Source: Flavobacteriales bacterium (GTDB lineage Bacteria > Bacteroidota > Bacteroidia > Flavobacteriales > BACL11). From it: DNA of 6,645 nucleotides. Both the position numbers and the translations under genes were made by a program. The DNA is taken from the NCBI GenBank assembly GCA_002724895.1, contig PBQB01000097.1:1-6645 (forward strand). Direction: 5' to 3'. Every line of letters begins with the position of its first letter. The stretch's first letter is position 1. The notes under the pieces were generated by a model that saw only the letters and a list, made by a program, of their open reading frames with translations, searched no databases and was not told the DNA's origin. Positions 1-6,539 of this stretch are shown here, in pieces.

Positions 1-4
1 GGAT

Positions 5-8
5 AGGA
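5..8 (+). promoter_or_regulatory. Ribosome binding site of the first fibre gene
   Basis: AGGA lies seven bases before the ATG at 16, a good Shine-Dalgarno match with normal spacing. It overlaps a TAG at 4-6 that is probably the stop codon of an upstream gene in frame 1, of which only one codon remains in the window. The junction at 5634-5648 has the same arrangement, with a TAG stop running into an AGGA-type site. The identity of the upstream gene cannot be told from this window. Confidence 0.6.
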
Positions 9-15
9 AAGCCTT

Positions 16-3003
16 ATGTCTAACTATGTAAAATCTACAAATTTTACTGCTAAGGACTCTTTGCCTACAGGAGACGCTAACAAGGTTGTCCGTGGTTCTG
101 AGTTCGATACTGAATTTGACGCTCTGGCTACAGCAGTAGCTACCAAAGCAGACCTTGCTAGTCCTACGTTTACTGGTACAGCCACTTTTGATGGCCTTAC
201 TGCTACAGGCACTGTTAATCTTTCAGGTGCCAATGTAACCACCAACATTGACGGCGGCACTATTGATAACGCAGTTATAGGTGGCACTACTCCCGCAGCA
301 GGTACATTTCTTGCTGTTGCAGGCACTACGGGTACATTCTCTGGTGCGGTATCAGGAACTACAGGTACGTTTTCTGGGGCTGTCTCAGGCACTACAGGAA
401 CGTTTTCAGGTGCTGTCACTGGCTCAAACTTAAACATCTCTAACTGGGATACAGCGTTTGGCTGGGGCAATCACGCTTCTGCAGGATACCTGACTAGCGT
501 AGATTTTTCTGACATTAGTGCCAGTGCTATTACTACGTCTAGTGAAACGTTTGCAGATAGCGATACACAGCTTCCTACCAATGCGGCTGTTATTGATTAC
601 GTAGCAGCTACAATCCCTCAGATTGCAGAAATCAACGATCTTACAGCTAGCGTTACTTGGGCTGACGTACCTGACGCAAACATTACACAGTCATCTGTTA
701 CTCAACACCAAGCTGCGCTGTCTATTGCTGCTACTCAGCTGACAGGCAACATTACTGTTCCGGGTAACGTCTATTTGGCTCCATCTGGCACAGGCTTTAC
801 AGAGCTACGTGGTAACACTAACGCTGGTGCTATTCGTTTTAACTGCGAGTCAAACAGTCACGGTGTAACAATCAAAGGCCCACCGCACTCAGCAGCCGCT
901 ACTTACGAGCTTGAGCTTCCTAACGCAGATGGTTCTGCTGGACAGTTCTTGAAGACAGACGGTAGCGGCAAACTCAGCTTTGACACTGTATCCGTTAATA
1001 ACATTTCTGGTGACGTAACGATTACTGGTGAGTTGCTGGCTGATAGCTACAACGAGAAGTTTAAGCGGGTGTCTAGTGTTGCTGCTACTACTGGGTATCT
1101 TTTGTCTAGCGCGGCTTATGACTCTAAAAGTTTTAGCTTTGCTTCTCAAACAACTGCCCCACAAGCCGTTCAGTTTAATAGCAACGGCACCAAAATGTAC
1201 ACTATAGATCAAAATAGTGCTGTAATTTATCAATACTCTTTAAGCACAGCTTACGATGTATCAACAGCGTCTTATGACTCAGTAAGTTTTAGTGCTGGCT
1301 CTGAAACCTCTTCTTCTACTTATGGTTTTAATTTTAACAACGATGGCACTAAATTTTACGTCCTGAGTTATGCTAACGACGCTGTTTATCAGTACTCATG
1401 CAGTACTGCTTACGATATGTCAACAGCATCTTATGAATCAAAATCATTTAGCCATGCTTCTCAAGAAACGGATTCTACCGGAATAGTGTTTAACAATGAC
1501 GGCACTAAGATGTATATTACTGGCTCTGGTAGTGATGCTATATATCAATACTCTTTAAGCACGGGCTTTGATGTATCTACGGCTTCCTATGATTCTGTTT
1601 CGTTAAGCGTTTCAAGTCAAACAAGTCAACCTACTGATTTAGCAATTAGTTCAGACGGAACTAAGATTTTTATCTGCGACAATACAAACGATTCTGTTTT
1701 TCAATACAACCTTTCAACTGCGTATGATTTAAGCACCGCGTCTTATTCAACGTCTTTTAGTGTTACAAGCCAAGACACAATTCCAAACGGACTGACGTTT
1801 AGTTCAGATGGAACAAAAATGTACATGGTTGGCACTTCTAACGACACCGTTTACCAATACTCAACATCTTCTACGTCATCCAGCACAACTTTTGACTGCG
1901 AAGATGCCAACGTCTTTGAGACAGAGCTAGACGCAAATACCACTGTAGTCTTTAGCAACCCGCCAGCCAGTGGTACAAACGTTGTTAATGGTTACTTATT
2001 GAGTACTGGCTCATACGCTTCAAAAGAAGGCACTGTATCTCAAGGGACAAATATTCAAAACCTAGCCGTTAGTCACGATGGTTTGCATTTTTATGCCGCA
2101 GACTACGGTAATAATCTTATTTATCAGTATGACGCAACTACGGCATTTGATGTCAGCACAATATCTTATGCAAGCAAAGCGCTTGACGTATCATCACAAG
2201 AAACTACTGGAATTTATGGATGCTCATTTAGTAATTCGGGTTACAAGCTGTATGTAATTGGAGCGACTAATGACGTTTTCGAGTACACCCTTACAACAGC
2301 ATATGACTTAAGCACTGCGTCTTATGCGTCTAAATCGTTTGACGTAGCCACTAGTGGCACAAACTTTTTAATGTTAGATATTGAAATGTCATCTGATGGT
2401 ACAAAAATGTATCTAATGACTAACAATAACTACGATACTATTTATCAGTACAACTTAAGCACAGCCTACGATGTAACCACTGCGTCTTACGCTTCTAAGT
2501 CGCTTGCTATTGGTTCTCAAGATACAGCAACAGCAGGCTTTACTCTTAGCTCAGACGGAACAAAAATTTTAACTGTTGGTGGAACGTCTCCAGATAGCAT
2601 ATACAGGTATGACTTATCAACAGCATATGACTTGGCTACCGCATCTTATGCGTCTCAATCACTGTCTGTAACGTCACAAAGCACAGTGCCTGTAGGTGTT
2701 GCTGTTAATACTGATGGCACTAAAACTTACATGGTAAGCAATGTAGGAACTGAAAAAATTTACCAATACACAACAGGCACATCAGAGCTTATAGACAGCA
2801 CAGCCTACGGTATGTCACTCAAGGTTATCCAAGACTCTGGAGCCTCTGGGTACACCGTAACGTGGCCTACGTCTGTTAAGTGGCCTGCGGCTACAGCGCC
2901 TACCCTGACAGCTACAGCATCTGCTGAAGATCAATTTGTGTTCTACACGAAAGACGGTGGGACTAACTGGTACGGCTTTACAGCGGGGCAAGCACTAGGA
3001 TGA
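16..3003 (+). CDS. Phage tail fibre protein with two beta-propeller-like repeat blocks
   Basis: This 995-residue protein is probably a virion tail fibre that contacts the host surface. The ATG at 16 has a good AGGA site, and residues 1-55 match a recurring marine-phage fibre N-terminus (SNYVKSTNFTAKD, then FDTEFDALATAVATKAD and SPTFTGT), which supports this start. Residues 85-160 hold TTPAAGTF, three copies of GTTGTFSGAVS (103-135) and NWDTAFGWGNHASAGYL. Residues 260-322 hold the conserved fibre segment TELRGNTNAGAIRFNC, GPPHSAAA and LKTDGSGKLSF. Ten repeats of about 52 residues follow in two blocks (about 367-618 and 665-923), each with a SSDGTKMY-like hairpin, a VYQY strand and an STAYDVSTASY linker. 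Between and after the blocks lie TTFDCEDANVF...SNPPASGT (624-654) and AYGMSLKVIQDSGASGYTVTWP (930-951), which I recognise as pieces of one common fibre C-terminal domain. No signal peptide or membrane segment is visible. The fibre role is well supported by pattern; the propeller fold is inferred; the ligand is unknown. Confidence 0.88.
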   Translation: MSNYVKSTNFTAKDSLPTGDANKVVRGSEFDTEFDALATAVATKADLASPTFTGTATFDGLTATGTVNLSGANVTTNIDGGTIDNAVIGGTTPAAGTFLAVAGTTGTFSGAVSGTTGTFSGAVSGTTGTFSGAVTGSNLNISNWDTAFGWGNHASAGYLTSVDFSDISASAITTSSETFADSDTQLPTNAAVIDYVAATIPQIAEINDLTASVTWADVPDANITQSSVTQHQAALSIAATQLTGNITVPGNVYLAPSGTGFTELRGNTNAGAIRFNCESNSHGVTIKGPPHSAAATYELELPNADGSAGQFLKTDGSGKLSFDTVSVNNISGDVTITGELLADSYNEKFKRVSSVAATTGYLLSSAAYDSKSFSFASQTTAPQAVQFNSNGTKMYTIDQNSAVIYQYSLSTAYDVSTASYDSVSFSAGSETSSSTYGFNFNNDGTKFYVLSYANDAVYQYSCSTAYDMSTASYESKSFSHASQETDSTGIVFNNDGTKMYITGSGSDAIYQYSLSTGFDVSTASYDSVSLSVSSQTSQPTDLAISSDGTKIFICDNTNDSVFQYNLSTAYDLSTASYSTSFSVTSQDTIPNGLTFSSDGTKMYMVGTSNDTVYQYSTSSTSSSTTFDCEDANVFETELDANTTVVFSNPPASGTNVVNGYLLSTGSYASKEGTVSQGTNIQNLAVSHDGLHFYAADYGNNLIYQYDATTAFDVSTISYASKALDVSSQETTGIYGCSFSNSGYKLYVIGATNDVFEYTLTTAYDLSTASYASKSFDVATSGTNFLMLDIEMSSDGTKMYLMTNNNYDTIYQYNLSTAYDVTTASYASKSLAIGSQDTATAGFTLSSDGTKILTVGGTSPDSIYRYDLSTAYDLATASYASQSLSVTSQSTVPVGVAVNTDGTKTYMVSNVGTEKIYQYTTGTSELIDSTAYGMSLKVIQDSGASGYTVTWPTSVKWPAATAPTLTATASAEDQFVFYTKDGGTNWYGFTAGQALG
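322..420 (+). repeat. Three tandem 33-base in-frame repeats
   Basis: Three consecutive 33-base units (322-354, 355-387, 388-420) each encode GTTGTFSGAVS, the last ending in T rather than S. The copies differ mainly at third codon positions. The unit is a multiple of three, so gain or loss of a copy would lengthen or shorten the fibre shaft by 11 residues without breaking the frame. The period suits a beta-rich or collagen-like fibrous shaft, but that fold is inferred. Confidence 0.9.
1114..1878 (+). repeat. Repeat block A: five beta-propeller-like units in the fibre
   Basis: Five protein repeats have their conserved Tyr codon at 1117, 1273, 1432, 1588 and 1744, giving periods of 52, 53, 52 and 52 residues. 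Each unit reads roughly SY-[DE]-S-x-SFS-x-x-SQ, then a strand ending in [NS]-[ND]-GTKMY, then [DA]-x-[VI]-YQY and the linker STAYDVSTA. The alternation of short hydrophobic strands with DG and ND turns looks like beta-propeller blades (YncE or lactonase-like in style). I cannot assign a named family. The DNA copies are clearly diverged, so this is a protein-level repeat rather than a recent DNA duplication. Confidence 0.85.
2011..2784 (+). repeat. Repeat block B: five further propeller-like units
   Basis: Five more units of the same type have their conserved Tyr codon at 2014, 2167, 2323, 2488 and 2647, with periods of 51, 52, 55 and 53 residues. The first two are the most degenerate (SHDGLHFY and SNSGYKLY in place of SSDGTKMY). 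Both blocks open with the same GYLLS motif (residues 360-364 and 663-667) and close with YQYST or YQYTT. This suggests that the whole five-unit cassette, and not just single units, was duplicated or acquired twice. Confidence 0.85.
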
Positions 3004-5636
3004 GTTCAGCTTCTAAGAAGTTAATTCAAGCAGCAGGCGGTGCAGCTGGGGCTGGTGGTGCAGCTACTTACGTTGACGATGTGTTTTCAACGTATTTGTA
3101 CCATGGCAACGGTTCTGCCGAAACCATAAGAAACGGGATTCTTTTGGGAGACGGCGCAGAAAATAACACGACACTTCAAATAACAGGAGATGGCTCTATT
3201 TCAGATGATTCTCCTTTTGGCTACTCCCTTACATCATCAAGCTCAATGACTACCAGCACTAGCGTGAAAAAATTTGGTAGTGGGTCTATGCACTTTCCGT
3301 ACAATGCTACGTTGCCGACGGTATCAGCCTCAACAGACTCAGCTCCACAAGGGACTGAAGATTTTACTATTGAGGGTTGGATATACCATAGTGCTGCTAA
3401 CGGGTCGTTCCGCACAATATACGCTTCGGGTTATCCAATTCAGCTTTATGTAAACTCAAACAATATTATTGCGTATTGCAGCTCTTCAACAACTAGCCCT
3501 AGTTATTTTGTAAATGGAATTGGTGGGCCATCAAATTCATTACAAGATAATACTTGGACGCATTTTGCTTTTGTAAGAAATGGAAATAATTTTACTGTTT
3601 ATGTAAATGGCAATGCTGGAACTGGCACTACAAGCTCTAGCGCTGTAGCAGCAGCTTCACGCAGTATCTTGGGAGGGTTTTCAACAACCTTATATGGAAT
3701 ATGTACAAGTTCTGGTGAAAATGCTTACATTGACGATTTTAGAATTACGAGAGGTCGTGCTGTATACACATCCAACTTTACACCGCCAACAGCTGCACTT
3801 GATTTAGACACGGCAGTAACTGGCGAAGGCGGGATGGTTTGGATTAAAAATAGATCGTCAGGAGGTTCTTATACAAATCATGCGATTGTAGATAGCGAAA
3901 GAGTTAATTCAAGCACGTATCACAAAAGTATTTACCCTAATCTAACTGAAGCTGAATATGATCCGGGCAGTAGCGTTTCGTCTGCTGTTGCAACAAGTTT
4001 CAACTCTGACGGCTTCTCGTTAGGTAACAACTCGAATGTAAATTTCGGCAACGGCGACTACGTTTCTTGGACATTCCGCAAGCAACCGGGGTTTTTCGAT
4101 GTTGTAACGTATACGGGTAATGGAACAAATCAAACTATTAGCCATAACCTTGGCTCCGTTCCCGGCATGATGATCGTCAAAAGAACAGACTCTTCAACAA
4201 ACGGGTTTTGGATCGTTTATCACAGAAGCACTAGCGGCTCACCGCAAAATGATTACATGATTTTAAATAGCACCCAAAGCCTTAATCAATGGACGGACTG
4301 GAACCAAACTGCACCTACTAGCACTGAATTTTCTGTTGGATCTGCATATACAAACACAAGTAGCGCAACCTACGTAGCCTACCTATTCGCCCACGACGCC
4401 CAAGACTTTGGCGAAGATTCCGACGAAGCCATTATTAAGTGTGGTAGTTACACGGGTAACGGAAGTAGCAACGGCCCTACAATTGACCTTGGATTCGAGC
4501 CTCAGTGGTTACTTATTAAGAGTACAAATACTACTGACAGCTGGCTTATTCTAGACACCATGAGGGGTATTTCTACTGGTGGTAATGACTCCTACTTGTA
4601 TCCTAACTTATCTAACGCTGAAGTAACTACGGCTGATCGCGTAGATGTTACTCCAACAGGATTTAAGGTTACAAGCTCTTCAGGTCAAGTGAATGATAAT
4701 ACCTATAACTACATCTACATGGCTATCCGCAGACCCCACAAGCCAGCATCAGAGTTTGCAGCTACTGATATGTTTTCTCCAATTGTTGGGACTAGCTCCA
4801 GTGATTGGATATTTGATGCAGGGTTTCCAGTAGATTTACATTTTTATAGTAAGACCTCTAATAACAGGTTTGTGTTTGATAGGTTAAGAGAGAACGAATA
4901 TTTAATGTTCAATAGCGACGCAGCAGGCTCCGCTTATACCTGTGATTTTGACTACATGAATTATTGTGATGTCTCAGGATCAAGCAACAACGGCTGGACA
5001 ATGTACAACTTTAAGCGTACTCCCGGTTTTTTTGACATGGTGACTTATGCAGGAACAGGCTCATCAGGTCTAGCCGTAAATCATAATTTAGGCGTGACTC
5101 CTGAGTTAGTAATTATAAAAAACAGAACATACTCTCCAAGTGACTGGCCTACGCTTACAACCGCAGTAGATGGCTCTTGGGATTTCCAACTTATCAATAG
5201 TACTGGTGCTTTTGTAGACGGTACTTGGTTTACGGCTAGTGCAAGCGACTTTACGTTAAATGTTGCTACGTCTAGGAACGTCAATTATTCAGGTAACAAT
5301 TACATAAGCTACCTATTCGCAACAGCTCCCGGAATATCAAAGGTTGGCACTTACACAGGCACAGGTGCAAACGGCTTAGATATTGATTGTGGTTTTACTA
5401 ACGGCGCTAGGTTTGTATTGATTAAACGCACAGATTCTACTGGTGATTGGTACTTGTTTGATTCGGCTCGCGGGATTGTGGCAGGTAACGACCCATATTT
5501 CCTGTTAAACAGCACTTCTTACAGCGACTCGACAGATTACATAGAGCCTCTTTCTAGCGGTTTTCAGCTTAACAACGGAGGAAACGGATCTGTCAATATA
5601 AGTGGTGCTAATTACTTATTCTTTGCAATAGCATAG
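3000..5636 (+). CDS. Phage fibre/adhesin protein with LamG-like domain and A-B-C repeats
   Basis: This 878-residue protein is probably a second distal tail or receptor-binding protein. Its ATG overlaps the previous stop as ATGA, and no good ribosome site precedes it (GGGG at 2985-2988 is 11 bases away), so translation is probably coupled to the first fibre gene. The N-terminus (MSSASKKLIQAAGG, then TYVDDVFSTYLYHGNGS) is a recurring start of marine-phage structural proteins and supports this start. Residues 55-268 look like a LamG/concanavalin-A-like jelly roll: FTIEGWIY (122-129), WTHFAFVRNGNNFTVYVNGN (186-205) and YIDDFRITRGRAVYTSNFTPP (243-263). Residues 277-582 and 591-878 are two rounds of three related segments with landmarks VWIKNR, FFDVVTYTGNG, SHNLG-x-x-P-x-MMIVKR and final strands such as YVAYLFA. 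These resemble an uncharacterised repeat domain of marine phage proteins. The chain is rich in Ser, Asn, Gly and Thr and has no membrane segment. The protein may bind surface glycans, but no ligand or enzyme site can be read. Confidence 0.85.
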   Translation: MSSASKKLIQAAGGAAGAGGAATYVDDVFSTYLYHGNGSAETIRNGILLGDGAENNTTLQITGDGSISDDSPFGYSLTSSSSMTTSTSVKKFGSGSMHFPYNATLPTVSASTDSAPQGTEDFTIEGWIYHSAANGSFRTIYASGYPIQLYVNSNNIIAYCSSSTTSPSYFVNGIGGPSNSLQDNTWTHFAFVRNGNNFTVYVNGNAGTGTTSSSAVAAASRSILGGFSTTLYGICTSSGENAYIDDFRITRGRAVYTSNFTPPTAALDLDTAVTGEGGMVWIKNRSSGGSYTNHAIVDSERVNSSTYHKSIYPNLTEAEYDPGSSVSSAVATSFNSDGFSLGNNSNVNFGNGDYVSWTFRKQPGFFDVVTYTGNGTNQTISHNLGSVPGMMIVKRTDSSTNGFWIVYHRSTSGSPQNDYMILNSTQSLNQWTDWNQTAPTSTEFSVGSAYTNTSSATYVAYLFAHDAQDFGEDSDEAIIKCGSYTGNGSSNGPTIDLGFEPQWLLIKSTNTTDSWLILDTMRGISTGGNDSYLYPNLSNAEVTTADRVDVTPTGFKVTSSSGQVNDNTYNYIYMAIRRPHKPASEFAATDMFSPIVGTSSSDWIFDAGFPVDLHFYSKTSNNRFVFDRLRENEYLMFNSDAAGSAYTCDFDYMNYCDVSGSSNNGWTMYNFKRTPGFFDMVTYAGTGSSGLAVNHNLGVTPELVIIKNRTYSPSDWPTLTTAVDGSWDFQLINSTGAFVDGTWFTASASDFTLNVATSRNVNYSGNNYISYLFATAPGISKVGTYTGTGANGLDIDCGFTNGARFVLIKRTDSTGDWYLFDSARGIVAGNDPYFLLNSTSYSDSTDYIEPLSSGFQLNNGGNGSVNISGANYLFFAIA
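3162..3803 (+). other. LamG/concanavalin-like domain coding segment
   Basis: Residues 55-268 of the second fibre protein have the hallmark strands of the LamG-like jelly roll: GSGSMHF, then FTIEGWIY, then WTHFAFVR with YVNGN, and the terminal YIDDFRIT...YTSNFTPPTAAL strand. In this fold family such domains commonly bind carbohydrate. The segment sits between a carrier-like NGILLGDG and GEGGMVWIKNR, so it looks like an in-frame insertion into the first repeat segment. Domain identity is fairly secure; binding is inferred. Confidence 0.75.
3828..4745 (+). repeat. First A-B-C repeat round in the second fibre protein
   Basis: Residues 277-582 hold three related segments of about 90-110 residues. 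Segment A starts GGMVWIKNR and ends YVSWTFRKQPGFF (to 366). Segment B starts DVVTYTGNG with SHNLG and MMIVKRTD and ends YVAYLFA (458-464). Segment C starts IIKCGSYTGNG with LGFEPQWLLIKS and ends YIYMAIRRPHKP (571-582). Each has an I-K-[NRS] strand near its start and ends in a similar aromatic strand, so all three probably share one fold. Confidence 0.75.
4770..5633 (+). repeat. Second A-B-C repeat round in the second fibre protein
   Basis: Residues 591-878 repeat the order of the first round. A degenerate A segment (591-678) ends WTMYNFKRTPGFF. A B segment opens DMVTYAGTG with VNHNLGVTPELVIIKNR and ends YISYLFA (768-774). A C segment opens KVGTYTGTG with DCGFTNGARFVLIKRTD and ends YLFFAIA at the C-terminus. 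The shared PGFFD[VM]VTY junction between A and B at residues 363-371 and 675-683 is the clearest sign that the round was duplicated as a unit. Confidence 0.72.
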
Positions 5637-5640
5637 GAGA
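5635..5640 (+). promoter_or_regulatory. Ribosome binding site of the tail-fibre assembly-like gene
   Basis: AGGAGA lies seven bases before the ATG at 5648 and overlaps the TAG stop of the preceding gene at 5634-5636. It is the strongest Shine-Dalgarno match in the window and fixes the start of the following gene. Confidence 0.8.
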
Positions 5641-5647
5641 ATCAACT

Positions 5648-6244
5648 ATGTCGGAATATCGCATTAGATCAACGGGCGAGGTCAAGACTCAAGGCCAAAT
5701 CCGAAGCGATCATCCCAACACATCTTTACCCAAGGTCTGGACTGAAGCTACCTGCGAGGGTCTGGGTATTGATCCAGTGTTACCCTCACCTCGACCAGCG
5801 CCTTCTGCTGACTACAAGAGCGTAGTACGCAACGGTGCAGAGCAAGACCATGCTGGTAACTGGGTATACGCATGGACAGAGCGAGATATGTTCACTGAGT
5901 ACGAAGAAGAGGTTACTGACGAAGAGGGTGTAACAAGCACAAACGTAGTGACTGTGCAGGATCCGATTGACGCCTATGAAGCAGCTGCACTAGCTAAGAA
6001 GCGTGAAGGCTTGGTAGTTACTATGCGCCAAGCACGACTAGCGTTGTCTCAGGTAGATAAGCTAACTATGGTTAACGACGCCATTGCTGCTATGGATGAG
6101 CCTGATAAGACTACTGTATCTATTGAGTGGGAGTACGGTTCAACTGTAGAACGTGTGTCACCTTGGATTGATACTATGGCTACTGCACTCAGCATGACAG
6201 GCGAAGAAATGGACGCCCTGTTTGAACTGGCGGCAACTCTGTAA
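5648..6244 (+). CDS. Putative tail fibre assembly/chaperone-like protein
   Basis: This 198-residue soluble, acidic protein starts 11 bases after the second fibre gene. The N-terminal part (EYRIRSTGEVKTQGQIRSDHPNTSLP, residues 3-28, then GIDPVLPSPRPAP, 40-52) resembles the 'read current page, predict next' style N-terminus of phage fibre-accessory proteins. WVYAWTERDMF follows at 72-82. A Glu-rich linker (84-95) leads to a C-terminal helical domain with MRQARLALSQVDKL (126-139), IEWEYGSTVERVSPWID (159-175) and LSMTGEEMDALFELA (181-195). I recognise this as a segment often found at the C-terminus of small proteins beside phage tail fibres. No membrane segment or catalytic motif is visible. Position directly behind two fibre genes supports a folding or attachment role. 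It could instead be a minor structural protein. The gene is certain; the function is a family-level inference. Confidence 0.8.
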   Translation: MSEYRIRSTGEVKTQGQIRSDHPNTSLPKVWTEATCEGLGIDPVLPSPRPAPSADYKSVVRNGAEQDHAGNWVYAWTERDMFTEYEEEVTDEEGVTSTNVVTVQDPIDAYEAAALAKKREGLVVTMRQARLALSQVDKLTMVNDAIAAMDEPDKTTVSIEWEYGSTVERVSPWIDTMATALSMTGEEMDALFELAATL

Positions 6245-6269
6245 CATGGACAGCGTGGGAAACACAGCT

Positions 6270-6536
6270 ATGATGGATAACAGGCTTGACCGCATAGAGC
6301 AAAAGCTTGACAAGCTAACTGAAGCGGTATCTCAGATTGCCCGTGTGGAAGAGCAGTTACTGTCTGCTTTCAAGCGCATGGATCGACACGAGAAAAGACT
6401 AGACGATCAGGAGGATGACATACGCGAACTAGAGAACGTAGTCATGGTGAACTCAAGCTCTGTTAAGAACGCAGAGAGGTTCTTCTGGATTGCTGTTAGT
6501 GCGTGTGCGTCCCTTGTAGTTTACATGGTGCGATAA
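6270..6536 (+). CDS. Coiled-coil protein with C-terminal membrane anchor, possible lysis accessory
   Basis: This small protein is 88 residues from the ATG at 6270. It has a heptad-rich charged N-terminal part (RLDRIEQKLDKLTEAV and FKRMDRHEKRLDDQEDDIREL) predicted to form a coiled coil over about residues 5-58. One hydrophobic segment, RFFWIAVSACASLVVYMV (70-87), lies at the extreme C-terminus. Soluble coiled coil plus terminal anchor resembles XhlA-type phage lysis-accessory proteins and similar small proteins beside phage holins. The holin-like gene that follows supports that role. Start choice: GGGA at 6257-6260 is nine bases before 6270, and homologue-like sequence begins at MDNRLDRIE. An ATG at 6246, one base after the previous stop, would give 96 residues. 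A TTG at 6222 would give 104 but overlaps the previous gene. Function remains tentative. Confidence 0.72.
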   Translation: MMDNRLDRIEQKLDKLTEAVSQIARVEEQLLSAFKRMDRHEKRLDDQEDDIRELENVVMVNSSSVKNAERFFWIAVSACASLVVYMVR

Positions 6537-6539
6537 CTT

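Noticed and set aside
24..470. 148-codon open frame on the minus strand with repeated TAPENVPVVP
   Set aside because: Its repeats are simply the reverse complement of the 33-base repeats in the fibre gene, and it lies wholly inside that gene with no ribosome site. It is a shadow frame.
889..1233. 114-codon minus-strand open frame inside the first fibre gene
   Set aside because: It overlaps a well-supported coding region, has no recognisable motif, and lies opposite the direction of every other gene.
1869..1977. Block B as a mobile element with terminal repeats or a target duplication
   Set aside because: I compared the sequences around 1978 and 2802 and saw no inverted repeats or clear direct duplication, and block B encodes no mobility protein. 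Recombination between related fibre genes is more likely.
2990..3010. Programmed frameshift fusing the two large genes
   Set aside because: No slippery heptamer is seen at the junction, and the second protein begins with its own recognisable N-terminal motif, so a separate start by coupling is the simpler reading.
3221..3415. 64-codon minus-strand open frame inside the second fibre gene
   Set aside because: It is short, lies entirely inside the LamG-coding segment, and shows no motif or start signal.
5081..5284. 67-codon minus-strand open frame inside the second fibre gene
   Set aside because: It is short, lies opposite a clear repeat segment, and has no supporting signal.
5560..5633. Asn- and Gly-rich C-terminus of the second fibre protein as a variable region of a diversity-generating retroelement
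   Set aside because: AAC/AAT codons cluster here, but the typical C-type-lectin variable-region ending is absent, and no template repeat or reverse transcriptase is in the window. The Asn richness runs through the whole protein.
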